The translations under genes and the position numbers were made by a program. Positions 51,615 through 60,540 of a stretch of DNA of 64,000 nucleotides are shown here, piece after piece. Source of the stretch: Streptomyces sp. 135 (GTDB taxonomy: Bacteria; Actinomycetota; Actinomycetes; Streptomycetales; Streptomycetaceae); NCBI RefSeq assembly GCF_020026305.1, contig NZ_CP075691.1, forward strand, positions 7,495,415 through 7,559,414. Direction: 5' to 3'. The notes beneath the pieces were generated by a model that ran no database searches, was not told the origin of the DNA, and saw only the letters and a list, made by a program, of their open reading frames with translations. Within the stretch, counting starts at the first letter, position 1, and every line of letters starts with the position of its first letter.

Positions 51615-52646
51615 ATGGGTGAAACCAAGGGCAAGAGCGCGGCCGTGGAGATCGACACGGGGGAGCGGACGGTCCGCCTGTCCAGCCCGGACCGGGTCGT
51701 CTTCCCCGAGCGCGGCTACACCAAGCTGGACCTCGCCCAGTACTTCCTGGCCGTCGGCCCCGGCATCCTGCGCGCGCTCAGGAACCGCCCCACCACCTTG
51801 CAGCGCTACCCGGACGGGGCGGCCGGCGAGTTCTTCTACCAGAAGCGGGCGCCGAAGAACCACCCCGACTGGATCCCCACCGCCACCATCACCTTCCCCA
51901 GCGGCCGCACCGCCGACGAGATGTGCCCCACCGAGGTCGCCGCCGTGATCTGGGCGGCCCAGTACAACACGCTCACGTTCCACCCCTGGCCCGTACGGCG
52001 CGACGACATCGACCACCCCGACGAACTCCGCATCGACCTCGACCCGCAGCCCGGCACGGACTACGCCGACGCGGTACGCGCCGCACATGAACTGCGGGCC
52101 GTCCTCGACGAGTTCGGCGGCCTGGCCGGCTGGCCCAAGACCTCCGGCGGCCGGGGACTGCACGTCTTCGTGCCCATCGAACCGCGCTGGACCTTCACTC
52201 AGGTGCGGCGGGCCGCGATCGCCTGCGGGCGCGAGCTGGAGCGGCGCATGCCGGAGCAGGTCACGACGGCGTGGTGGAAGGAGGAGCGCGGCGAACGGAT
52301 CTTCGTCGACTACAACCAGACGGCCAGGGACCGCACCATCGCCTCCGCCTACTCGGTACGGGCCCGCCCGCACGCCCCCGTGTCGGCGCCCCTGCGGTGG
52401 GACGAGGTCGACGACGCGGCGCCCGAGGACTTCGACATCGCCACCATGCCGGGACGCTTCGCGGAGGTCGGCGACGTCCACGCGCGCATGGAGGAGCGGG
52501 CCTACTCCCTCGAAGCCCTCCTGGAACTCGCCACCAAGGACGAGAAGGACCACGGGCTCGGCGACCTGCCGTACCCGCCGGAGTACCCGAAGATGCCGGG
52601 CGAACCGAAACGGGTGCAGCCGAGCCGCGCCAAGCACGAGGACTAG
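51615..52646 (+). CDS. ligD: Non-homologous end-joining polymerase/primase (LigD PolDom)
   Basis: The 343-residue protein is an archaeo-eukaryotic primase-like LigD polymerase domain: GYTKLDLAQYFLAVGPGILR, RIDLDPQPGTDYADAVRA (the DxD metal site), TSGGRGLHVFVPIEPRWTF and FVDYNQTARDRTIASAYSVR. It fills gaps with ribonucleotides at double-strand breaks. Linker to a ligase domain is absent, so the enzyme works with the divergent ligase. Confidence 0.9.
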   Translation: MGETKGKSAAVEIDTGERTVRLSSPDRVVFPERGYTKLDLAQYFLAVGPGILRALRNRPTTLQRYPDGAAGEFFYQKRAPKNHPDWIPTATITFPSGRTADEMCPTEVAAVIWAAQYNTLTFHPWPVRRDDIDHPDELRIDLDPQPGTDYADAVRAAHELRAVLDEFGGLAGWPKTSGGRGLHVFVPIEPRWTFTQVRRAAIACGRELERRMPEQVTTAWWKEERGERIFVDYNQTARDRTIASAYSVRARPHAPVSAPLRWDEVDDAAPEDFDIATMPGRFAEVGDVHARMEERAYSLEALLELATKDEKDHGLGDLPYPPEYPKMPGEPKRVQPSRAKHED

Positions 52647-52951
52647 CCCGGGGCAGCCGTCAGGCGGCGGCAGCTGTCAGGCGCGGGCAGCTGTCCAGCA
52701 GGCGGCCGTGGTGGGGCGGGAGCCCGGGGTCGTCGTCCACTGGTCGAGAAGGACCGGAAGCACCTCCGCCGCGTCCCTCCGTATGTGCCACAGAGTGATC
52801 GCCACCTACGCCGGGCAGCCCTCGGCCCCCGTCATCAGCGCACGCACGCGGGGCGCGATCACAGCATGCCGCACACCACTGACAACGCACGGCGCCCCCA
52901 CCCCGGGCGGGGCGGGGGCGCCGGGGCGCGACGCCTCGCGGCTACGACGCT
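52647..52951. other. Intergenic region, 305 bp, with terminator and short repeats
   Basis: It contains a cluster of GCAGCTGTCAGGCG-type repeats (52653-52690) and, at the far end, the hairpin at 52891-52922. The rest shows no recognisable gene. Confidence 0.6.
52891..52922. terminator. GC-rich hairpin terminator
   Basis: Arms 52891-52904 and 52909-52922 pair at 13 of 14 positions with a GGGC loop. It lies 30 bp from the 3' end of the DUF1080 fusion gene and between convergent genes. Confidence 0.78.
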
Positions 52952-55186
52952 CTACAGCTCCTTGATCCTGATGTCCCGGTACGACACCACGTCCGTCACC
53001 CCGTGGACCTGGAGCCCGAGATAGCCGGACGCGTAACGGCGCCCGTCCGTGCCCGGGTCGTCACCGCGCGGCGGCGTGAAGTCCTGACCGCCGACGTTGT
53101 CGAACTCGTTGAGCAGGACGCCGTTGCGGTAGACCGAGTAGTGCTGGTCCACCACGCGGATCTCGTAGTCGTTCCACGTGCCCTTCGGGGTGACGCCGGC
53201 GCCGGCCAGACCCACCCGGTCGAAGCCGTAGATCGACCCCGTCTTGTACATGTCGCCGTCGGGCCGGTCGAGCACCTGCACCTCATGCCCGTACTTGATG
53301 GCCACCCACTCCGGACGCGACTCCTCCGGGTGGTCGTGGACCTGCGGGAAGCGCACGAATACCCCGGAGTTGGTGTTGCCGTTGCCCGGGGCGTCGTCGC
53401 GCCACTGGAGCTTCAGCGAGAAGTCGCCGTACTTCCGCTGCGGGAACCACAGCATGCCCATGCCCTGGACGGTGGTGCTGCTGGTGATCGTGCCGTCGTC
53501 GTTGAGCCCGAACTTGCCGCCGCCCACCTGCTCCCACTTGTCGAAGGACTCCTTGGTGCCGTCGAAGATCTTGCGGTAGCCGTCCGTCTGGCCCGGCTTG
53601 CCGATGCCCGACTGCTTGGCGGCGCGGTTGATCTTGTTGTACTCGCGCTGGTCGATCTCGCCTTCTTTAAGAAGCCTGTCGGTAACGGTCTTGACGTGCT
53701 TCAGGAAGAGCGCGTGCGAGGTCCACTCCTTCTCGTCCTCGATCAGTTCGTTGATGCGGCAGCGGTTGTTCGTGACGCGGTTGGGGACGCCCGTGTCGAC
53801 CGTGCCCACGATCACCGTCAACCGCTCGTCGAACTCCGGGCAGGTGGGCGCCGGGACGCCGCCGCCCTCGGAGACCGTGAAGGAGACCGTCCTGGCCTCG
53901 GCCGTGTTGCCCGCCTTGTCGCTCGCCCGGTACGCAACGGTGTGCCGCCCCACGCGGTCGACGACGACCGGCGCCTCGTACGCCAGGTACGGGCCGCCGT
54001 CCAAGGAGTACTCGATCTTCGCGATCCCCGAGCCCGAGTCGGTCGCGGTGACCGTCACCTTGGCCCTGCCGAGGTAGGCGCCGTCGGAGTCCTTGTCGCC
54101 CTCGACCTTCGCCGACGTCTCCGGAGGCGTCCTGTCCTCGACCGGAGGCGCGACCACGGTGAACTCGACGGACTTCTCGGCCGCCTGGTTCCCCGCCTTG
54201 TCGGCGGCGCGGTAACGGACCTTGTGGGTGCCCGTCTCGTGGACCATGACCGGGCCGGTGTACGCCTTCCAGGCGCCGCCGTCACCGATCGCGTACTCGA
54301 TCGTGTTGACGCCGGAACCGGTGTCGGACGCCGTCACCGTGACCGTGGCCATCGCGACGTACTGCCCTTGGTCGTTCTTCTCGCCGGACACCGTGGCCGA
54401 CGTCTCCGGAGGCGTCCTGTCGTCCGTCGACGGCGCGACGACCTTGAAGTCGACGGACTTCTCCGCCGCCACATTGCCCGCCCGGTCCGAGGCCCGGTAA
54501 CGGATCTTGTGGGAGCCGACCTGGTCGACGACCACGGGCGCGGTGTACGGCTGCCACGCGCCGTCCGCCCCGAGCGCGTACTCGATCCTCTCGACGCCCG
54601 AGCCCTCGTCCGTGGCGCTCACGGCCACCGAGGCCGAACCGACGTACGCGCCGTCGGCGTTGGTCTGCCCCTCCACCTTCGCCGACGTCTGGGGAGCCGT
54701 GGTGTCCTCGCCGCCGCCCTCGGTCACCACCAGGATGCCCTGCATCGCTCCGTGGCCCGGGATCGTGCAGTAGTAGCGGTAGCGGCCGGGGGTGAGAGTG
54801 ACCTCGGCCGTGTGCTTGCCGCCCTGGTCGTCGTTGGGGTTGGCCAGGATGTTCAGCGGGACGTCGTTGTTGTACTCGGGGTCCGAGACGTCGAACGTCA
54901 GTGTGTGCGGCATGCCCGTCGTGTTGCCGGTCGCCTCACTGTTCTCGAAGACGATCGTCGTCGGTCCCGCCACCGCTGTGGTGGGCGCCGACTTGTACTT
55001 GTTGATGTCGTTGTCGGCCGTCCAGGTCAGTGTCTGTGCCGCCGCGAGACCGTTGTTGTCGTCGCGTGCCGTGGCCGCCGTCGACGTCAGGCCGAGCACC
55101 ATGAGGAGCGAGGCCAGCAGCGCCGTGTACAGTCTTCGCTCCCGCACGGTCCGTGCCGCGAAGCCAGCCATCGGGGAACGCCTCAT
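52952..55186 (-). CDS. Exported cupredoxin-OmpL47-DUF1080 fusion protein
   Basis: The 744-residue protein is modular. A signal peptide (about 1-40) leads to a cupredoxin domain with a type 1 copper site (MPHTLTFDVS His; YYCTIPGHGAM Cys, His, Met). Three OmpL47-type beta domains follow, each starting with a (D)RTPPETSA-like strand (DTTAPQTSAKVEG, DRTPPETSATVSG, DRTPPETSAKVEG) about 95 residues apart. The C-terminal domain is DUF1080 (3-keto-disaccharide hydrolase fold): YRKIFDGTKESFDKWEQV, then GNTNSGVFVRFPQ. The copper and hydrolase domains in one exported chain suggest sugar oxidation coupled to cleavage. The ATG at 55186 follows GGAGGGCGGG and overlaps the upstream stop (ATGA). Confidence 0.85.
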   Translation of the reverse strand: MRRSPMAGFAARTVRERRLYTALLASLLMVLGLTSTAATARDDNNGLAAAQTLTWTADNDINKYKSAPTTAVAGPTTIVFENSEATGNTTGMPHTLTFDVSDPEYNNDVPLNILANPNDDQGGKHTAEVTLTPGRYRYYCTIPGHGAMQGILVVTEGGGEDTTAPQTSAKVEGQTNADGAYVGSASVAVSATDEGSGVERIEYALGADGAWQPYTAPVVVDQVGSHKIRYRASDRAGNVAAEKSVDFKVVAPSTDDRTPPETSATVSGEKNDQGQYVAMATVTVTASDTGSGVNTIEYAIGDGGAWKAYTGPVMVHETGTHKVRYRAADKAGNQAAEKSVEFTVVAPPVEDRTPPETSAKVEGDKDSDGAYLGRAKVTVTATDSGSGIAKIEYSLDGGPYLAYEAPVVVDRVGRHTVAYRASDKAGNTAEARTVSFTVSEGGGVPAPTCPEFDERLTVIVGTVDTGVPNRVTNNRCRINELIEDEKEWTSHALFLKHVKTVTDRLLKEGEIDQREYNKINRAAKQSGIGKPGQTDGYRKIFDGTKESFDKWEQVGGGKFGLNDDGTITSSTTVQGMGMLWFPQRKYGDFSLKLQWRDDAPGNGNTNSGVFVRFPQVHDHPEESRPEWVAIKYGHEVQVLDRPDGDMYKTGSIYGFDRVGLAGAGVTPKGTWNDYEIRVVDQHYSVYRNGVLLNEFDNVGGQDFTPPRGDDPGTDGRRYASGYLGLQVHGVTDVVSYRDIRIKEL

Positions 55187-57528
55187 CCCGCCCTCCTCGC
55201 CAGATCGCCGGCGGCCGGGGTCGGCCCGCCGCCCTTGTACGTCACGCGCCACAGCGCGGACTTGGAATCCGAGGTGAAGAAGCCGCGGCCGTAGTCCAGG
55301 ACGTACAGGGAGCCGTCCGGCGCGAACTTCCAGTCCATGAGGTTCTTGATGCCGTCGTTGCCGATCGGGATGATCTTCTTCAGTGATTCGGCGTGCACCG
55401 GGAGACCGCCGTCGCCGACCGTCTTCGGGTCGGTGAGCACCGCGTGCCGCGGCTGGTCGCCGTCGTAGAAGTCGCCGACGAACCACTTGCCGTCCCAGTA
55501 CGAAGGCCACGTGTCGGCGCTCGCGCCCGCCGCGTCGTAGCGGTAGACCGGGCCGTTCATCGTGGCCTGGCCGCCGCCCTTGAGCCACGGCAGGAGCTGC
55601 TTCTGCTCCTCGGTCTTGTAGCTCGGCACGCCGTTCGCGTCGCGCGGGTAGTCGATGCCACCGCCCTGCGGCGAGTACCAGATGTTGTTGGGCTCGGCCG
55701 GCGGGATGTTCACCAGGCCGTCGTTGTTCGGCGACTCGTTCTTGAGGTTCTCGCAGTCGTACCAGCCGAGGGGCTTCGACGGGTCCGGCAGGTTGCGGTC
55801 GCGATAGGGCTGGTTGTTGCCCATGCAGTACGGCCAGCCGCGGTTGGAGGCGTGCGTGATCGCGGCGAACGTGTCGTACTTCGCCGGGCCCCACGTCGTC
55901 GACGGCGCGGACGCGTCCGGGCCGACCCACCCCGCGTACAGAGTGTCGGTCTTCTTGTCGATGGAGATGCGCGCGGGGTTCCTGACACCCATCACATAGA
56001 TCTCGCCGCGCGTCTTGCCGCCGCCCTCGTCCTGCTCCTGGCCGGTGAAGAGGTTCCCTTCGGGGAGCGTGTACGTCCCGTCGGGCTCCGGGTGGATGCG
56101 CAGGATCTTGCCGTTGAGGTTGTTGGTGTTGCCGGCCGTGCGGCGGGCGTCGGCGAAGGAGACACCCTTGAAGTTCGGCTCGGGGTTGTTGCCCGAGTAA
56201 CCGTCCGTGAACCGCGAGGAGTTGTTGTCGCCGGTCGCGATGTACAGATTGCCCTTGGAGTCCCAGGCCATCCCGCCGCCCGAGTGGCAGCAGCTGTGGA
56301 TCTGCACCGGCCACTTGAGCAGCACCTTCTCGCTGCCCATGTCCAGCTTGTTCGTGGCCCGGTCGAGCGTGAAGCGGGAGACGTACCGCTCGGCCATGTG
56401 CGTCTCGCGGTTGATCTTCGCGTGGGGCGTGTAGTGCAGGTACACCCACCCGTTCTGCTCGAACTTCGGATCGATCTCGATGCCGAGCAGGCCCTCCTCG
56501 ACCTTGATCAGCTCATCGCCGCCGCCCTTGTTGCCGAAGACCGACACGGCACCCGCGAGCGTCACCTTCTTGGTCCTCGGGTCGTAGACGTGGACCTCGC
56601 CCCTGCCCTTGCCGATGTCCGGGTTGTTCCAGTCGGTGATCACCGGCTGGGAGGAGTCGGCGCCGCCGCGCCCGATGTAGAGGACCCGCCCGTCGGGTGC
56701 GGTGACCAGGCCGTGCGGCTCGCCGATCTGGTCGTTCTGCCCCGGCTGATTGGCCTGGGTGAGGCGCTCCGCCTTGTAGTTGGCGTTGATCGTCGCCTTG
56801 CAGTCGGCGCGCGCGATGCGGGTCGTCCACAGCAGGGCGCCGCGCAGATGGCCGCGGAAGTCCGCCTCGTCGTACGAGGACGCGGTGCCGCCCATGCCGG
56901 TGTAGAAGGAGCGTCCGCCGTCGTAGTCGCGGCACCACGACACCGGGTGGTCCCAGCCGTTCTTGCCGGTGCCGGGCCGGTACGTCGACTCCCGTACGCG
57001 GGCGACCGTGTGTACGTCACCCGAGGGGTTCTTCGTCCAGTTCAGCCACCGGTCGGGCCGCTTCCACTGGAGGGGCAGACCCTTGGTCGCCGGATGCTCG
57101 CGGTCGCCGACCTCGACGGTCGCCCGCTGGACGTCCGCCGGGCTCGCGTCGGCGGGCCGGGCGCCGATCAGGCCGGTGAACCAGGTCGAGTACGGCTCGG
57201 CGCGGGCCGCGTCATGGACGCCGAGGAAGCCGCCACCGGCCTCCATGTAGGCCTCCAGGCCCGCTTCCTGCTCGGGGTCGAGGATGTCGCCGCCACCGGT
57301 CAGGAAGGCCACGGCGTTGAAGGTGCCGAGTCTGCGCTCGTCCGTGAAGACGGCCGGATCGTCCGTCGCCACGATCTTGAACCGCTGGGCGGACGGACCC
57401 GATTGGCCGATCTCCTCGATCGCCTCGATACCGGCGTTGACCACGGGGGACTCGTCGCCGCCCGCCGCCGAGCCGTGGAAGACGAGGACCTTGACGTTGG
57501 CGCCGCCGGGCGGCGAGGGTAGGGACAT
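55183..57528 (-). CDS. Exported ThuA-glucose/sorbosone dehydrogenase (PQQ-dependent sugar dehydrogenase fold)
   Basis: The frame shown encodes a ThuA-like domain (about 10-240, VKVLVFHGSAAGG, TGGGDILDPEQEAGLEAYM) and then a six-bladed-propeller glucose/sorbosone dehydrogenase domain (IGEPHGLVTAPDGRVLYIGR, HSCCHSGGGMAWDSKGNLYI, MDWKFAPDGSLYVLDYGRGF). It should oxidise a sugar outside the cell, with PQQ as the probable cofactor. Its signal peptide lies just upstream in another frame (start near 57727, SRRAWTAALLSGALVTGALS, cleavage after AQAASA). The two frames meet near 57505, where one C too many in GCCGCCCGG would explain the shift. So the gene as written starts without a signal; a frameshift or base-call error is likely. 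It overlaps the cupredoxin fusion gene by ATGA. Confidence 0.82.
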   Translation of the reverse strand: MSLPSPPGGANVKVLVFHGSAAGGDESPVVNAGIEAIEEIGQSGPSAQRFKIVATDDPAVFTDERRLGTFNAVAFLTGGGDILDPEQEAGLEAYMEAGGGFLGVHDAARAEPYSTWFTGLIGARPADASPADVQRATVEVGDREHPATKGLPLQWKRPDRWLNWTKNPSGDVHTVARVRESTYRPGTGKNGWDHPVSWCRDYDGGRSFYTGMGGTASSYDEADFRGHLRGALLWTTRIARADCKATINANYKAERLTQANQPGQNDQIGEPHGLVTAPDGRVLYIGRGGADSSQPVITDWNNPDIGKGRGEVHVYDPRTKKVTLAGAVSVFGNKGGGDELIKVEEGLLGIEIDPKFEQNGWVYLHYTPHAKINRETHMAERYVSRFTLDRATNKLDMGSEKVLLKWPVQIHSCCHSGGGMAWDSKGNLYIATGDNNSSRFTDGYSGNNPEPNFKGVSFADARRTAGNTNNLNGKILRIHPEPDGTYTLPEGNLFTGQEQDEGGGKTRGEIYVMGVRNPARISIDKKTDTLYAGWVGPDASAPSTTWGPAKYDTFAAITHASNRGWPYCMGNNQPYRDRNLPDPSKPLGWYDCENLKNESPNNDGLVNIPPAEPNNIWYSPQGGGIDYPRDANGVPSYKTEEQKQLLPWLKGGGQATMNGPVYRYDAAGASADTWPSYWDGKWFVGDFYDGDQPRHAVLTDPKTVGDGGLPVHAESLKKIIPIGNDGIKNLMDWKFAPDGSLYVLDYGRGFFTSDSKSALWRVTYKGGGPTPAAGDLARRAG

Positions 57529-57925
57529 CGTTGTCAGCGGCGGTTCCGGGTACGGCCGCGGGTTCCGGGTACGGCCGCGCGGAGGCGGCCTGTGCCGAGA
57601 GCGCCCCGGTGACCAGGGCTCCCGACAGCAGTGCGGCCGTCCAGGCCCGGCGTGAGTGGTTCGGTCTGCGTCGTTTCCTGCTCAACCCTCGTACGGTCAA
57701 GGGCTCTTGATGCGGTGTGCGCCGCATGAGTACACCCACCCCTCGTCGGTCACAGCAACAGCGCCGACGAAGCTAGACCTCTTTTCGCAACTCGCCAATA
57801 GGTATCACCGCGATAGCACGAACTTTGTCCTGCGTGTGGATAAACAAAGACTCGGCCGATACCGTGTGGCCGTCCGGGGGCCTCCTGTGCCCCGTCAGTC
57901 TCCGTACCGCAGTGGGGAGTTCGGC

Positions 57926-58960
57926 ATGGACAGACGGAGCTTCAACCGGAGGGTGCTCGCGGGCGGCGCGGCGGTGGCCGGGGTGACATCGTTGTCGGTC
58001 GTGAGCGCGCCCGACGCGAGCACGGCCGAGGCCCCGCGGACGGCGCCCGCGGGTGGCGAGGTCAAGCGCATCAAGATGTACGCGGAGAAGCTCCCCGACG
58101 GGCAGATGGGCTACGGCCTGGAGAAGGGCAAGGCGACCATCCCGGGCCCGCTCATCGAGCTGAACGAGGGCGACACCCTGCACATCGAGTTCGAGAACAC
58201 CATGGACGTGGCCGCCAGTCTGCACGTCCACGGCATGGACTACGAGATCTCCAGCGACGGCACCAAGCACACCAGGAGCGATGTCGAACCGGGCGGCAGA
58301 CGCACCTACACCTGGCGCACCCACGCCCCGGGCCGCCGCAAGGACGGCACCTGGCGGCCCGGCACCGCCGGGTACTGGCACTACCACGACCACGTGGTCG
58401 GCACGGATCACGGCACCGGTGGCGTACGGAAGGGGCTCTACGGTCCGCTGATCGTGCGCCGCAAGGGCGATCTGCTGCCCGACAAGACGTTCACGATCGT
58501 CTTCAACGACATGACGATCAACAACAGATCCGGCCACGACAGCCCCAACTTCGAGGCCACGGTGGGGGATCGGGTCGAGTTCGTTTCGATCACCCACGGC
58601 GAGTACTACCACACGTTCCACGTGCACGGTCACCGCTGGGCGGACAACCGTACGGGCATGCTGACCGGCCCCGACGACCCCAGCCAGATCCTGGACGACA
58701 AGATCACGGGGCCGGGCGACTCCTTCGGCTTCCAGGTGGTCGCGGGTGAAGGGGTGGGCGCCGGGGCCTGGATGTACCACTGCCATGTGCAGAGCCACTC
58801 GGACATGGGGATGGCGGGGCTGTTCCTGGTGAAGAAGGCGGACGGGACGATTCCGGACTATGAGCCGCACCATCGGGGCGGGGGTGCGGCGAAGTCAAGG
58901 GCGTCGTCGAAGTCCGGGGCGCCGTCGCGGGTTGCTGCTGGGGGGCACGCTCACCACTAG
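57926..58960 (+). CDS. slaC: Two-domain small laccase (SLAC), Tat-exported
   Basis: The 344-residue protein has a Tat signal (DRRSFNRRVLAGG) and the two cupredoxin domains of small laccase. Copper ligands are visible in the expected motifs: ASLHVHGMDYEI, TAGYWHYHDHVVG, YYHTFHVHGHRWADN and MYHCHVQSHSDMGMAGLFL. It oxidises phenolics at alkaline pH, and trimer formation provides the inter-subunit trinuclear site. The C-terminal His-rich tail (GGHAHH) may collect copper. It is divergent from the sugar dehydrogenase gene, sharing about 185 bp. Confidence 0.95.
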   Translation: MDRRSFNRRVLAGGAAVAGVTSLSVVSAPDASTAEAPRTAPAGGEVKRIKMYAEKLPDGQMGYGLEKGKATIPGPLIELNEGDTLHIEFENTMDVAASLHVHGMDYEISSDGTKHTRSDVEPGGRRTYTWRTHAPGRRKDGTWRPGTAGYWHYHDHVVGTDHGTGGVRKGLYGPLIVRRKGDLLPDKTFTIVFNDMTINNRSGHDSPNFEATVGDRVEFVSITHGEYYHTFHVHGHRWADNRTGMLTGPDDPSQILDDKITGPGDSFGFQVVAGEGVGAGAWMYHCHVQSHSDMGMAGLFLVKKADGTIPDYEPHHRGGGAAKSRASSKSGAPSRVAAGGHAHH

Positions 58961-58977
58961 GGCTGGTCAGGGCGGGC

Positions 58978-59378
58978 TCACTGGGCAGGGCGGGCTTGCA
59001 GGGCCTTCGCGATCAGGTCGTGGACGAGGTGCTCACCGGGGGCCCGGTTCTCCTTGAGGCGGGGGAGGTCGTCGGGGCCGAACCAGCCGTAAGCGGTGTG
59101 CTGGTCCCGAGGTGGCGCCGGACGCGGCGCAGGTGCCGGCCGGTTTCCTCGGCGACCTCGCGGGCGAGCGTGTCCAGCAGGGACTCGCCGGGCTCGACGT
59201 GGCCTCCGACGATGTCCCAGCAGTCGGGGAAGAGCCGCCGGCCGGGGCCGCGTCGCTGGGCGAAGGCGGCGCCGTCCCGGTTGAGGATGACGGCCCCGAC
59301 CGCCCAGCGCTCGCCGTCGGCGGGGACCGGGAACTCGATGCCGTCCTCCACGGCCACGCGGTACTCATCGTCTGACAT
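58978..59378 (-). pseudogene. NUDIX hydrolase gene with internal deletion
   Basis: The N-terminal half is a normal NUDIX protein (MSDDEYRVAVEDGIEFPVPA; box GGHVEPGESLLDTLAREVAE, then ETGRHLRRVRRHL). After LGTS about 35 residues are missing, and the sequence resumes in another frame with TAYGWFGPDDLPRLKENRAP and ends ALQARPAQ at 58980. The NUDIX box itself is intact, but the out-of-frame deletion removes a core strand and spoils translation. The product is probably inactive. Confidence 0.72.
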
Positions 59379-59478
59379 GCCCTCACGGTAGGCCCTGCGC
59401 CCGCACCCCTCGCCGAGGCGGCCGCCGAGCCGATACGGGAGGATGCCCCCTGACACCGTCAGGGAGGAGTGACCGAAG

Positions 59479-60510
59479 GTGACCGAGGAACCGCGCCCGA
59501 CCCTGGAGGCCGTGGCCGCCCGCGCCGGGGTCTCCAGAGCCACCGTCTCCCGCGTCGTCAACGGCGACCCCGGGGTGCGCGAGACGCTCGCCGAGAGAGT
59601 GCGGCACGCGGTCGACGAACTCGGTTACGTCCCCAACCGCGCCGCCCGCAGCCTGGTCACCCGGCGCCACGACGCGGTCGCCGTGGTGATCGCCGAGCCC
59701 GAGACCCGAGTCTTCGCCGACCCGTTCTTCGCACTGCAACTGCGTGGCATCAGCAAGGAGTTGACCGCTCGGGACGTGCAGCTGGTCCTGCTGCTCACCG
59801 AGGGGCGGGACGACCATGAGCGGGTCGGTCGCTACCTCGCCGGCGGTCACGTCGACGGCGCCCTCGTCTTCTCCCTGCACCTCGACGACCCGCTGCCCGG
59901 CATCATCCGGTGTGCCGCGGTGCCGACCGTGTTCGGCGGCCGCCCCGGCTGGCCGGACGCCGCCGCGGACGAGCGGGCAGCGCCGTACGTCGACTGCGAC
60001 AACCGCGGCGGCGCGCGCGAGGCGGTGCGCCATCTCGTGGGACTCGGCCGCGGCCGCGTCGCGCACATCACGGGCCCCCTCGACCAGACCTCCGCGGTCG
60101 ACCGGCTCGACGGCTACCGGGACGTACTGGGCGACGTGGACCCGTGCCTGATCGCCGAGGGTGACTTCACGCCCGCGGGAGGGGAGCGGGCGATGCGGGA
60201 ACTGCTCGACCGCGCGCCGGAGCTGGACGCCGTCTTCGCGGCCAACGACCTGTCGGCGTCCGGCGCCCTCCGGGTGCTCAGGGAGCGGGGCAGGAGGGTG
60301 CCGGACGACGTGGCGGTGGTCGGCTTCGACGACATGCTGCCGGTGGCCGAGCAGGCCGATCCGCCGCTGACGACGGTCCGTCAGGACATCGAGGAGATGG
60401 GCCGGTTGATGGCCCGGATGCTTCTGCGGGGCAGGGACGGCGAGGACGTCGCCTGTGAACCGGCGAACGTGGTGCTGCCCACGGCCCTGGTGCGCCGGGC
60501 CTCGGCGTGA
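59479..60510 (+). CDS. LacI-family transcriptional regulator
   Basis: The 343-residue protein has the LacI headpiece (TLEAVAARAGVSRATVSRVV, then NGDPGVRETLAERVRHAVDE) and a periplasmic-binding-like ligand domain (VDGALVFSLH, VFAANDLSASGALRVL, VPDDVAVVGFDDMLPV). GTG start at 59479. The gene is convergent to GH64, and the perfect LacI-type palindrome at 61856-61869 upstream of that glucanase is a candidate operator for it. Ligand is probably a beta-glucan oligosaccharide; inference. Confidence 0.9.
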   Translation: MTEEPRPTLEAVAARAGVSRATVSRVVNGDPGVRETLAERVRHAVDELGYVPNRAARSLVTRRHDAVAVVIAEPETRVFADPFFALQLRGISKELTARDVQLVLLLTEGRDDHERVGRYLAGGHVDGALVFSLHLDDPLPGIIRCAAVPTVFGGRPGWPDAAADERAAPYVDCDNRGGAREAVRHLVGLGRGRVAHITGPLDQTSAVDRLDGYRDVLGDVDPCLIAEGDFTPAGGERAMRELLDRAPELDAVFAANDLSASGALRVLRERGRRVPDDVAVVGFDDMLPVAEQADPPLTTVRQDIEEMGRLMARMLLRGRDGEDVACEPANVVLPTALVRRASA

Positions 60511-60540
60511 GGCCGATGCGGCGTCCGAGGGGCCGCGCGG

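Noticed and set aside
55393..57522. Plus-strand frame opposite the sugar dehydrogenase
   Set aside because: No motif; Val/Arg/Asp-rich antisense composition.
57800..57860. CTTTGT...ACAAAG inverted repeat upstream of the laccase
   Set aside because: Arms are only 6 bp with a 16-bp gap; too weak to call.
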